Shown here piece by piece: positions 1 through 7,053 of a stretch of DNA of 8,274 bases (the first letter of the stretch is position 1; each line of letters starts with the position of its first letter). The notes beneath the pieces are model-generated. The model was not told the origin of the DNA. It was given only the letters and a program-made list of their open reading frames with translations, and searched no databases. The position numbers and the translations under genes were made by a program. This stretch comes from an uncultured Spirochaetaceae bacterium (lineage in GTDB: Bacteria; Spirochaetota; Spirochaetia; Treponematales; Treponemataceae): positions 1 through 8,274 of the forward strand of contig CACXDK010000105.1 in NCBI GenBank assembly GCA_902766345.1, read 5' to 3'.

Positions 1-31
1 ATAATGTATTCTTTAGAGCATAAAAATGACT

Positions 32-49
32 AAAAGCTTATCTGCTTTT
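32..49 (-). terminator. Weak candidate terminator hairpin after the ATPase gene
   Basis: A 6-base inverted repeat (AAAAGC / GCTTTT) with a 6-base loop lies just past the stop codon of the leftward ATPase gene. Only two of the pairs are G-C, and on the minus strand the T-run after it is short and broken. On the plus strand the hairpin is followed by seven T, so it may serve a rightward transcript from outside the window as well. The call rests on position and symmetry only. The rest of bases 1-54 holds nothing else I can recognise. Confidence 0.3.
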
Positions 50-54
50 TTTCA

Positions 55-801
55 TTATTTTATGGAATTTGTCTCTTTTACTTTTTGTCCATCGAATATG
101 TATATAACATGATTACACATTTCTACAATACGTGAATCATGTGTTGAGAAGATGAATGTAGTCGATAGTTCCCTGTTTAGCTTCTGCATAAGCTCAAGAA
201 TTTGTTCTCCATTTTTACTGTCTAGGTTTGCGGTAGGTTCATCTGCCAGTATTACAGGTGCTTTTGTAACAAGTGCTCGTGCAATTGCAACTCTCTGTCG
301 CTGTCCTCCACTTAATTCTGCTGGTTTATGAGTTTTCCAGGCTGTTAATCCTACTGTTTCTATAAGATATGAAATCCAGTCTTCTTTTTCTTTTTTTGAA
401 ATTTTAGACCGTTGTTCTTTTTTATCCATGAGATTGAGTGGAAGTTCTACGTTTTCATATACATTTAGTACTGGTATTAGGTTAAAATTCTGAAAAATAA
501 AGCCTACATGAGAACTTCTAATCTGTGTAATTCTTGAATCTAGTTTTTTTGGAATTCTGTTTCCTTCTGGGAGTTGTTCGTTTGAATATACATCAATGCC
601 ATCAAGGGTAATGTTTCCTGCGGATGGAAGATCTATTAGACCTATCATGTTTAGCAGTGTTGATTTCCCTGAACCAGAAGGTCCTGAGATAGCTGCAAAT
701 TCTCCTTTATTTATGGAAAATGATACATTTTTTATTGCTGGAACAGAAAGCTTTCCCATCTGATAGTTTTTACTTACATTGTGTAATTCTATTATAGACA
801 T
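55..801 (-). CDS. ABC transporter ATP-binding protein, LolD/MacB type
   Basis: This is the ATPase subunit that would power the two divergently encoded permeases from the cytoplasmic face of the inner membrane. From the chosen start (248 aa) all nucleotide-binding motifs are present: Walker A GPSGSGKST at 40-48, Q-loop glutamine 104, signature LSGGQRQR at 163-170, Walker B ILADEP at 184-189 with catalytic Glu188, D-loop NLDS at 192-195 and H-loop His221. The text around the signature and Walker B (ARAL, DEPTANLD) is typical of the LolD/MacB/FtsE group. It is somewhat longer than usual LolD, with an extra stretch between residues about 75 and 95 and another near 125-142. I chose the ATG at 801 because the protein then begins MSIIELHNVSKNY, the normal family N-terminus; an in-frame ATG at 828 would add nine residues with no family match. 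Neither start has a clear Shine-Dalgarno sequence. The ATPase class is secure; the exact substrate is not. Confidence 0.93.
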   Translation of the reverse strand: MSIIELHNVSKNYQMGKLSVPAIKNVSFSINKGEFAAISGPSGSGKSTLLNMIGLIDLPSAGNITLDGIDVYSNEQLPEGNRIPKKLDSRITQIRSSHVGFIFQNFNLIPVLNVYENVELPLNLMDKKEQRSKISKKEKEDWISYLIETVGLTAWKTHKPAELSGGQRQRVAIARALVTKAPVILADEPTANLDSKNGEQILELMQKLNRELSTTFIFSTHDSRIVEMCNHVIYIFDGQKVKETNSIK

Positions 802-807
802 GCAGTA

Positions 808-837
808 ACTATAGCATATTTCCTGCATTGGTTACAA
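808..837 (-). promoter_or_regulatory. Candidate promoter for the ATPase gene
   Basis: Read leftward there is a TTGTAA -35-like box (837-832), an 18-base spacer and a TATAGT -10-like box (813-808) preceded by TG one base upstream (816-815), which is an extended -10. A start of transcription about seven bases after it would fall on or next to the ATG at 801, leaving no 5' leader. Assignment is by eye against sigma-70 consensus. Confidence 0.4.
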
Positions 838-865
838 TGTGCAAAACCTTGTTTTTTTGGTTACA
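828..865. repeat. 9-base direct repeat in the divergent control region
   Basis: The nonamer TTGGTTACA occurs at 828-836 and again at 857-865, 29 bases start to start, so close to three helical turns. A shorter inverted copy of its core (GTAAC) lies at 805-809. The first copy overlaps the -35 box of the leftward promoter and the second lies in the spacer of the rightward one. That placement would suit binding sites for one regulator acting on both genes, but no regulator is encoded in the window. Confidence 0.4.
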
Positions 866-877
866 GTATGATAGTAT
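849..877 (+). promoter_or_regulatory. Candidate promoter for the permease operon
   Basis: A TTGTTT box (849-854) is followed after 17 bases by TAGTAT (872-877). The predicted transcript start, about 884-885, coincides with the ATG of the first permease. An alternative -10, TATGAT at 867-872, has no matching -35 at the proper distance. Both boxes deviate from consensus. Confidence 0.35.
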
Positions 878-884
878 CTTTGCA

Positions 885-2345
885 ATGTTTGCATTCCGCT
901 TTGCCCTTAAAAATGTACTTTCCAGAAAAAGTTCTCTGGTTATTATTTTATTTATTGCTTTTTCAATTTCTTTACTCGTTGTGTCAAATGCCATATTTGA
1001 TGGAACTGATAGCGGCATGGAAAAAACATTTATAAACAGCTTTACAGGAAATATTGTTATTCGACCTAAATCTGATGTTCCCATAAGTCTTTTCGGCGAT
1101 GAAACTCCTTTGACAGGAAAGCTTACGGCAATTCCAGAGCTTGTTCCATATCAAGATGTGTATGACTGTGTTTCTGCTACGGATGGAATTGATGTTATTC
1201 TTCCTCAGATAACGGGTTTTTCATCCATTCAATACAGGACAGTCGAAGGTCGTCTTGATCATGACGAGTTTTATTTTTTTGGTGTTGAAGGTGAGCAATA
1301 CGTAAATAATATGCCTGGCATACGCTTTATTGAGGGAAAAGCTTTTTCAAAGGGTGATAAGGGCATAATGCTCAGCAAGGCTGCCTTAAAGGCAATGGAA
1401 GAAGAAAGCGAATGTCCAATTGATGTAAAGGTTGGCGATAATCTGACTGTTTATTTTACAGATGGGGTTTCAATGACTATTCGTTCTGTTCCCCTTACAG
1501 GTATATATGAATATGAGGTCGAAAATGCTACTCTTGATCAGATTGTAATTATTGATCCTGTGACATTGCGTGCCATCCATGAAATTCAGGATGTTGTATC
1601 TGATGAAGAAATAGATCCTGATAACATAAATCTCATAAATTCAGGTATCGATGATTTGGACTCTCTTTTTACAGATGTTTCTGATAGTGAAGGGACTGAA
1701 TCTTTGGAACAGGATTTCGGAACTCATGCAGCGGACATTAAGTCTGATTTTGACAGCAAGGTTTGGACGTTCCTTATTTGCAAGACTTCTGAAAATGTCG
1801 GAATCAATAAGATTATACGTAGCTTGAATGCAGAATTCAAAAAAAATGATTGGCCTGTACAGGCTGTAAAATGGCGCTCGGCAGCAGGCGGTTCTGTTAC
1901 CATGGTTTTTTATTTGAGGGTAATCCTAAATATTGGAATTCTGCTGATTCTTTTTACAGGCTTTATTGTCATTGCTAACACCTTGATTATTTCTTCATTG
2001 AGCCGTGTGTGCGAGACTGGTACTTTACGTGCCATTGGTGCTGGAAGAAGTTTTGTTGCACTTCAGTTCCTGTTTGAATCTGCAATTCTGACTGTTACTG
2101 CTGGCATTGTAGGTTGTATGACTGGCATTGCATTAAATGCCTTGATTGACAGTCTGAACATTCATATTGGCAATAGTCTGCTTGTTCAGCTTTTCGGAGG
2201 TTCTCATGTTAGAACTGTTCTTACGACTTCAAACCTTGTAAGATGCATGGGGCTGTCGTGTCTGCTTGCCGTAATCGGCTGGCTGTATCCGTTGCGTATA
2301 GCTTTGGGGACTAATCCTGTTGTTGCAATGAGGGGGCAGGCATAA
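885..2345 (+). CDS. ABC transporter permease, FtsX/MacB fold (first of two)
   Basis: An inner-membrane subunit of a type VII (LolCDE/MacB-like) exporter. With the ATG at 885 it has 486 aa: a cytoplasmic start MFAFRFALKNVLSRK, TM1 at about 17-37, a large periplasmic domain, then three C-terminal membrane segments at about 342-370, 390-421 and 451-473. The FtsX-domain signature is visible between TM2 and TM3 (ETGTLRAIGAGRSFV), and the protein ends in the usual NPVVAMRG type tail. In-frame TTG (828) and ATG (837) codons upstream would add 16-19 residues unlike the family start, so I prefer 885, although no Shine-Dalgarno sequence precedes any of them. The periplasmic domain carries a strongly acidic stretch (residues about 233-291). 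The stop overlaps the start of the second permease by one base (TAATG), which implies translational coupling and a heterodimer. Substrate unknown; lipoprotein or lipid is the inference from the downstream LolA-like gene. Confidence 0.88.
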   Translation: MFAFRFALKNVLSRKSSLVIILFIAFSISLLVVSNAIFDGTDSGMEKTFINSFTGNIVIRPKSDVPISLFGDETPLTGKLTAIPELVPYQDVYDCVSATDGIDVILPQITGFSSIQYRTVEGRLDHDEFYFFGVEGEQYVNNMPGIRFIEGKAFSKGDKGIMLSKAALKAMEEESECPIDVKVGDNLTVYFTDGVSMTIRSVPLTGIYEYEVENATLDQIVIIDPVTLRAIHEIQDVVSDEEIDPDNINLINSGIDDLDSLFTDVSDSEGTESLEQDFGTHAADIKSDFDSKVWTFLICKTSENVGINKIIRSLNAEFKKNDWPVQAVKWRSAAGGSVTMVFYLRVILNIGILLILFTGFIVIANTLIISSLSRVCETGTLRAIGAGRSFVALQFLFESAILTVTAGIVGCMTGIALNALIDSLNIHIGNSLLVQLFGGSHVRTVLTTSNLVRCMGLSCLLAVIGWLYPLRIALGTNPVVAMRGQA

Positions 2346-3658
2346 TGAAGATGTTCTTTTCGGATCTGGCATTGCATACATTGATAAATAACCGCAGGCA
2401 GTATGTTTCTCTTTTTTCTGTCTGTGTCGTAGGCATTGCAATAATGCTTTCTGCCGTATGGATTACGGACGGTATGCTTAAGGCTGTGGAAGACAAGGCC
2501 AGAATTTATTATGGCGGAGACCTTGTTTTTATGGTTAGCATGACAGAAAAAAATGAACAGGGACTTTCTTCAAAAAACATAGAAAATCCTTATGAAAAGA
2601 TGGAGGTTCTTAAGTCTCTTGTTCCTGAAGATACAACTCTTTCGTATCGTATAGAATACGATGCACGTGAAGCTCTGATTTTTTTTGAAGGAACTAGTAT
2701 TCGTCAGCGCATGTTCAAAGGTGTTGATTTTTATGCTGAGAATCATCTTCTTGGGCGTTTTAATTTTCTTGAAGGCGGGCTTCCTGATTCTTCCAAAACT
2801 AATGCAATCCTTATATCAGAACCTGCTTCCCGTCAGCTTGGTGTAAAAGCAGGTGATGCTGTTCTTGTACAAATGAAAACTGATAACGGTTATACAAATA
2901 CGCTTGACATGTATGTTTCCGGCATTTTTATAGATTCAAGCCTTTTTGGTTCATATACTGCATATTTAGACATCAATGCACTCAGAACTCTAGCTTCAGT
3001 CGAAGATGATTTTTCAAATAGAATATGTATGTCTTATTCTGTGGAAAAACCGTTGTTAAAAAAGAATGTTGTAAGGATGCAGGAAAAATTGGAATCTATT
3101 TTTAATATGTATCCGCTGACTGACAATAAAACGGAATATGCTCGGTTTGCAAGAAAACGTCTTGAACGGACTTATGCTCTGATTACCCTTGATGCAAACA
3201 TAAAGGATTTGCAGATGCTTATAGATGCTTTGAAAGTTGTTGTCCTCCTTATAATTGTTATTCTTGTTTCAATTATTTCTGTAGGCATAGGCAGTACGTA
3301 CCGCATTACTGTTATGAAACGTATTACAGAAATCGGAACCTATAGGGCAATAGGCATGAAGCCTGCCGGTGTTCGGAATGTATTTCTGGTAGAATCAATG
3401 TATCTTCTTGTTGTAGGCTTTTTGGCAGCAGTTCTTTTGACTTTGGGAATAACATCGATTTTATCTATGTTTGACTTTTCTTTTATTCCTGCATTTGATA
3501 TATTTCTTGAAAACAGTCACATATGTTCAAAAATAAGAATATTCAAATCTTTAGGGCTGTTTTTGATAATTGCTGTAACAACTATTTTATCTATGTTGTT
3601 TACTATACGTAATGTGGTTCACATTAGTCCGGTAAGCGCACTTGCTACCACAAGTTAA
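2345..3658 (+). CDS. ABC transporter permease, FtsX/MacB fold (second of two)
   Basis: Partner of the preceding permease, 437 aa, with the same layout: TM1 at about 21-41, a MacB-like periplasmic domain, then TM2 at about 296-317, TM3 at about 345-374 and TM4 at about 402-421. The coupling region ITEIGTYRAIGMKPAGVRN (328-345) is the standard FtsX-domain signature, and the tail HISPVSALATTS matches the P-x-x-A-L ending seen in LolC/LolE/MacB. Residues in the periplasmic part such as LISEPASRQLGVKAGDAV (156-173) resemble the LolC/LolE segment where a fixed 'is a member, has a level' loop follows GIGLA in the classic proteins. AGGGGG at 2331-2336 is a Shine-Dalgarno sequence eight bases before the ATG at 2345; a second ATG at 2351 is possible. 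It is about 50 residues shorter than the first permease and lacks its acidic stretch. The family is clear; whether it corresponds to LolC or LolE cannot be decided. Confidence 0.88.
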   Translation: MKMFFSDLALHTLINNRRQYVSLFSVCVVGIAIMLSAVWITDGMLKAVEDKARIYYGGDLVFMVSMTEKNEQGLSSKNIENPYEKMEVLKSLVPEDTTLSYRIEYDAREALIFFEGTSIRQRMFKGVDFYAENHLLGRFNFLEGGLPDSSKTNAILISEPASRQLGVKAGDAVLVQMKTDNGYTNTLDMYVSGIFIDSSLFGSYTAYLDINALRTLASVEDDFSNRICMSYSVEKPLLKKNVVRMQEKLESIFNMYPLTDNKTEYARFARKRLERTYALITLDANIKDLQMLIDALKVVVLLIIVILVSIISVGIGSTYRITVMKRITEIGTYRAIGMKPAGVRNVFLVESMYLLVVGFLAAVLLTLGITSILSMFDFSFIPAFDIFLENSHICSKIRIFKSLGLFLIIAVTTILSMLFTIRNVVHISPVSALATTS

Positions 3659-3680
3659 TTTTTTTATTTTGGGGTTAGAA

Positions 3681-4481
3681 ATGAAAAAGAAAATTGTATC
3701 GAAAATTATTATATCTGTATTGGTTTCAGCTTTGAGTATTTCTGCTGTATTTGCACAGAGTCTTTCTGCTTCGGAAGCACTTGCTTTGCTCAAAAAAACA
3801 GATGCAACAACAGCTTTTAGTGGTACGGATTTTACGGCAAATTATTCTCTCGTTCAGGAAAAACCTGGACAGGGAAAATCTGTAAATACTGCAATTATGT
3901 ACAGACGCGATGATGCTTCTTCTTATACAATTCTTATAACAGGTCCTGAATCTGACAGAGGAAAGGGCTATGTTCAGTTTGATCAGAATATCTGGTTCTA
4001 TGATCCTGCAGATAAACAGTTTGTATTCTCAAGTTCAAAGGAAAAACTTCAGGGAACAAATGCAACTACTGCAGATTTTACTCCTCAGCATTATAGTGAG
4101 AAATACAAGATTAAGTCTGCAACAAAAGAAAAGCTTGGTAATCTTAACTGTGTTGTATTCGATTTGGCTGCAAAAGTTGAAGATGTAAATTATCCTTCTG
4201 TAAAGCTTTGGGTAACAGAAGATGATGGTCTTATCCGTAAGAAGGAAGATTATAGCCTTTCTGGTCAGCTTTTAAGAACAACTGCAATTCCTTCTTATCA
4301 GAAATATACAGGTCATTCTGTTCCTGATAAGATGCTTATCGTAGATAATCTTCGAGGTAAGAAAATCAACAATAAAATGCAGTATGAACAGACCCAGATA
4401 ACAATTTCAAACGTTTCGTTTGCAAAGCAGAATAATACTGTTTATACAAAAAAATATGTTGAGATGATGAGCAGTAAGTAA
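3681..4481 (+). CDS. LolA-like outer-membrane lipoprotein-sorting protein
   Basis: A predicted periplasmic carrier of 266 aa. It starts with a classical Sec signal peptide: a KKK N-terminus, hydrophobic core from about 9 to 22, and a probable cut after AVFA (residue 25) before Gln26. The mature part matches the family usually annotated as outer membrane lipoprotein-sorting protein (Pfam LolA_like, PF17131, by recall): DRGKGYVQFDQNIWFYDPAD at 92-111 followed by KQFVFSSSKEKLQG, then a YKI segment, and a second beta-rich half with KLWVTEDDGLIRKKEDY at 175-191. These are alternating beta strands of an open barrel that binds acyl chains in known LolA relatives. The ATG at 3681 is chosen because it begins the signal peptide and has GGGG at 3671-3674 six bases before; an upstream TTG at 3642 overlaps the permease. 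It follows the permease by 22 bases, so the protein probably accepts cargo released by that transporter. Cargo is not determined by sequence. Confidence 0.85.
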   Translation: MKKKIVSKIIISVLVSALSISAVFAQSLSASEALALLKKTDATTAFSGTDFTANYSLVQEKPGQGKSVNTAIMYRRDDASSYTILITGPESDRGKGYVQFDQNIWFYDPADKQFVFSSSKEKLQGTNATTADFTPQHYSEKYKIKSATKEKLGNLNCVVFDLAAKVEDVNYPSVKLWVTEDDGLIRKKEDYSLSGQLLRTTAIPSYQKYTGHSVPDKMLIVDNLRGKKINNKMQYEQTQITISNVSFAKQNNTVYTKKYVEMMSSK

Positions 4482-5707
4482 TGCGATTTTTCTGTTGCTT
4501 GTTTCTGGTACTTTGTATTCTTTTTATGCCTCATGCTCTTTTTGCGCAGGAAGAAGATTCCTTTGACGTAGATAGCATGTTTGAAACGGCAGAAGATGTT
4601 GAAGTACCTAATGAGCAGCAACAGAATCCTCCGCCTGTAGTAATGCCTACTGCAGGTGACCTGTTACAAAATATAAAATTTTATGGATCTTTTAATGCAT
4701 CAATGGGACTGGTAGGGAAGATTTATCCAGATGATTTACTTATGCCTTTTGCTAGTTTTGAAAACTATCTTGGGTTTACTGCTAGACCTGCAAAAGATAT
4801 TTCCATAAAAGGACAAGTTTATACATCTTTTCCCAATTTTGAAATAACCATTGACCAGCTTTACTTTGATTATATATTGGAAGATTTTATGTACATAACA
4901 GCTGGTGCAACAGCAACTAGCTGGGGTAATTCCCTTTTATTTGATACCAATATACTTGATGATGAGTCAGATGATACAACAGTATTGTTTTCTTCTGAAC
5001 ATAAACCAACAAAACGTTTTGATGCAATCTTTACAGTGCCTATAGGTCGCGGTCAAATTCAAGCAATGGGTATGTATAAAAGTAGTGATGTTGATGATTT
5101 GAGTTCAAAGTATCTTTCTTATGCAGGTGCTGTTGAATATCCTCTTGGACCGCTTTCTATAAAACTTTTTGGTCGAAAATGGGCTTCTGCCGATCCAAAG
5201 GCAATGCAACCTGCTTTCGGAGTTGAAATTACAACAGATCTGTTTGGAAATCATATAAACCTGTGGGGAAAAGTTCATTCTCCTCGAGGTGATTTTGAAG
5301 ATGTTTCTTATGCCAAATTTGTAGGAGGCATAAGTCGTCTTTGGACAACAGAAAATATGGGCAAGATTGGTTTTGTTGCTGAATATCAGTTTATTTATGA
5401 TTCAAGATCTACGGCAACAGAACACTCCTCAAAACGCAGTAATAATCTTGCCCTTACATTTGCTTGGCGACACATTGCTAAATCTGATATTTCTGTTGCT
5501 GCCCAGTGGTATTTAAATCTTGATGAAAATTCTGGTTATTTTATTCCAAGCTTGTCTCTTGATACATTCTCTCATGTTACTATGACATTTATTGCTCCTA
5601 TAATTTACGGTGGAGCAAGTTATACTTATAAAACGACATTCAATTCAACAAAAGATCTGCCAACTATTCTTCTAGGTGTAATTTTTACTCTTTCTCTTGA
5701 TTATTAA
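4481..5707 (+). CDS. Predicted outer-membrane beta-barrel protein
   Basis: I do not recognise a named family. The 408-aa product has a signal peptide (hydrophobic residues 6-21, probable cut after LFA at 22) followed by an acidic, Gln/Pro-rich linker (about 24-57), then from about residue 64 a succession of short amphipathic strands rich in aromatic and small residues separated by polar turns. Glycine, Tyr, Phe and Trp content and the strand rhythm fit a transmembrane barrel, and the chain ends in an aromatic residue (TLSLDY), as barrel proteins recognised by the BAM complex often do. The start codon overlaps the LolA-like stop by one base (TAATG), so the two are translated together. By position it is the outer-membrane end of the exporter: a receptor, channel or insertion partner for the LolA-like carrier. 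That role is inference; a porin-like protein simply co-expressed with it is the alternative. Confidence 0.7.
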   Translation: MRFFCCLFLVLCILFMPHALFAQEEDSFDVDSMFETAEDVEVPNEQQQNPPPVVMPTAGDLLQNIKFYGSFNASMGLVGKIYPDDLLMPFASFENYLGFTARPAKDISIKGQVYTSFPNFEITIDQLYFDYILEDFMYITAGATATSWGNSLLFDTNILDDESDDTTVLFSSEHKPTKRFDAIFTVPIGRGQIQAMGMYKSSDVDDLSSKYLSYAGAVEYPLGPLSIKLFGRKWASADPKAMQPAFGVEITTDLFGNHINLWGKVHSPRGDFEDVSYAKFVGGISRLWTTENMGKIGFVAEYQFIYDSRSTATEHSSKRSNNLALTFAWRHIAKSDISVAAQWYLNLDENSGYFIPSLSLDTFSHVTMTFIAPIIYGGASYTYKTTFNSTKDLPTILLGVIFTLSLDY

Positions 5708-5739
5708 ACCAATTTCGAGGTTTTGAATAGATGATAAAT

Positions 5740-5775
5740 AAAAAAGCACTTCCGTATGTAAGGAAGCGCTTTTTT
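5740..5775. terminator. Bidirectional rho-independent terminator
   Basis: Fourteen-base arms (5740-5753 and 5762-5775) surround an 8-base loop, with A6 on one side and T6 on the other, between two convergent genes. It starts 33 bases after the barrel gene stop and ends 15 bases before the fabV stop codon. The arms pair perfectly except at 5748/5767: in the rightward RNA this is an A-C mismatch, while in the leftward RNA the same position is a G-U wobble. The stem is therefore more stable for the fabV transcript. The remaining bases of the 83-base gap hold only a weak AAACC/GGTTT hairpin. Confidence 0.88.
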
Positions 5776-5790
5776 ATTTTATGACAAATA

Positions 5791-7017
5791 TTAATCTATA
5801 CTGGTTAAATCTGTAACGTCTTTTGTATAATCAACGCCTTCCACATCAAAACCGTTGATTGCAAGGAAGTCGTGACGGATACCTGCGAGATCAATAGTCT
5901 GTTCAACATTATCTTCTGTAATGTTTGGCATTATTTTATCAACTTCTGCCTGAACATCAGCTTCAAGTTCCCAGTCATCAATACGGATTCTTCCTTCTGA
6001 GTCTACAGGAACATTTCCAGCTCCATTATTTGCTCCAGTGTAAAGACGTTCTGCAAAAAGTCTTTCCATCTGCTCAATACAGCCTTCATGGGTTCCCTTT
6101 GCTTTCATTACCTTGAACAATGCTCCAAGATAAAGAGCAATAATTGGAATTACAGAAGAAGATCGGGTTATAAGTCCCTTGTTTACGCTTACATAAGCTG
6201 CACCACCAATAGTCTTAAGTGCCTTATCGATGTTCTTTGCACGAGCTTCAAGGTCTTTTTTTGCAGCACCAATTGTACCGTCACGATAAATAGGATGTGA
6301 CAGTTTTGGTCCGATGTATGAATATGCAACAGTTCTACAGCCCTGTGCAAGTACATCTGCCTCAGAAAGCTGCTTTATCCAGCGTTCCCAGTCTTCACCA
6401 CCCATTACTTTTACTGTATTAGGAATTTCATCGCCAGAAGCAGGCTCTGCTGTCATTTCAGAAAGTTTTCCAGTCATCATGTCAAGTGCAGCACCACCGT
6501 ATGGTTTTCCTACAGGTTTAATTACAGAACGATACATTACCTTAGAATCAGGATCTGTGCGCACAGGGCTTGCAAGGCTGTATATGATAAGGTCAAATTT
6601 CTTGCCCCAAGCTTTTACCTTCTCAATTACAGTCTGGCGGCATTCATCGCTGTATGCATCTGCATTTATAGTGACAGTCTTCAGACCTTCTTTTTCAGCA
6701 GCTCTGTCAAAAGCCTTGTTGTTATACCATCCAGGAGTTCCTCCTCTTTTGTCAGAAGCTTCCTTTTCAAATGATACACCAATAGTATCCGCTCCATATT
6801 CAAAAGCAGCACTGATTCTACTGCCAAGTCCGTATCCTGTTGAACATCCCAGAACGAGAACTGTCTTTGGACCGTTACCACCTTCTTTTGCTGTCTTTAT
6901 TGCGCGCTTAGCTTTCTGAGCACGTGCATAGTCAATTTGTCTTTCTGTTTCTTTTGCACATCCTACAGGGTGTGAGTTAATGCAGATATTGCTGCGAATC
7001 ATTGGTTTAATGACCAT
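5791..7017 (-). CDS. fabV: Trans-2-enoyl-ACP/CoA reductase, FabV/Ter family
   Basis: A cytoplasmic NADH-dependent reductase that saturates the trans-2 double bond of enoyl-ACP in fatty-acid elongation, or of crotonyl-CoA in the Treponema denticola enzyme Ter. The 408-aa chain is close to the usual ~400. It opens with IKPMIRSNICINSHP, carries the Rossmann dinucleotide site VLVLGCSTGYGLGSR (53-67), then VSFEK (81-85) whose Glu84 sits where the family favours NADH, the YSLASPVRTDP segment (146-156), KVMGGEDWERWIKQLS (203-218), and the catalytic Y-x8-K pair Tyr244/Lys253. The C-terminal RIRIDDWELE and INGFDVEG segments are also family hallmarks. Compared with what I recall of T. denticola Ter there is a small Gly/Asn-rich insertion near 328-335. 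Start ATG at 7017 has AGGAG (7028-7024) six bases upstream. It is transcribed alone or with read-through from the lipoprotein operon 85 bases upstream. FabV enzymes are typically insensitive to triclosan, unlike FabI. ACP versus CoA preference cannot be read from sequence. Confidence 0.97.
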   Translation of the reverse strand: MVIKPMIRSNICINSHPVGCAKETERQIDYARAQKAKRAIKTAKEGGNGPKTVLVLGCSTGYGLGSRISAAFEYGADTIGVSFEKEASDKRGGTPGWYNNKAFDRAAEKEGLKTVTINADAYSDECRQTVIEKVKAWGKKFDLIIYSLASPVRTDPDSKVMYRSVIKPVGKPYGGAALDMMTGKLSEMTAEPASGDEIPNTVKVMGGEDWERWIKQLSEADVLAQGCRTVAYSYIGPKLSHPIYRDGTIGAAKKDLEARAKNIDKALKTIGGAAYVSVNKGLITRSSSVIPIIALYLGALFKVMKAKGTHEGCIEQMERLFAERLYTGANNGAGNVPVDSEGRIRIDDWELEADVQAEVDKIMPNITEDNVEQTIDLAGIRHDFLAINGFDVEGVDYTKDVTDLTSID

Positions 7018-7053
7018 TTTGTTCTCCTATTCGGTTTTACGAAATACCTTTAC

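Noticed and set aside
809..1084. Open frame of 91 codons on the minus strand over the start of the first permease
   Set aside because: Overlaps both the divergent control region and a real gene; composition is not protein-like and there is no ribosome site.
2345..3658. Idea that the two permeases arose by a recent tandem duplication
   Set aside because: They share only the fold and FtsX signature; periplasmic domains differ in length and sequence, as in old LolC/LolE-type pairs.
3970..4188. Open frame of 72 codons within the LolA-like gene
   Set aside because: It is a frame shadow of the LolA-like coding sequence, which has clear family motifs across the same bases.
5706..5723. AAACC/GGTTT hairpin over the barrel gene stop codon
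   Set aside because: Only five pairs and four T after it; the much stronger hairpin at 5740-5775 accounts for termination.
6314..6919. Open frame of 201 codons on the plus strand inside fabV
   Set aside because: It lies antisense to a strongly conserved gene, has no family features or ribosome site, and is explained by the codon bias of fabV.
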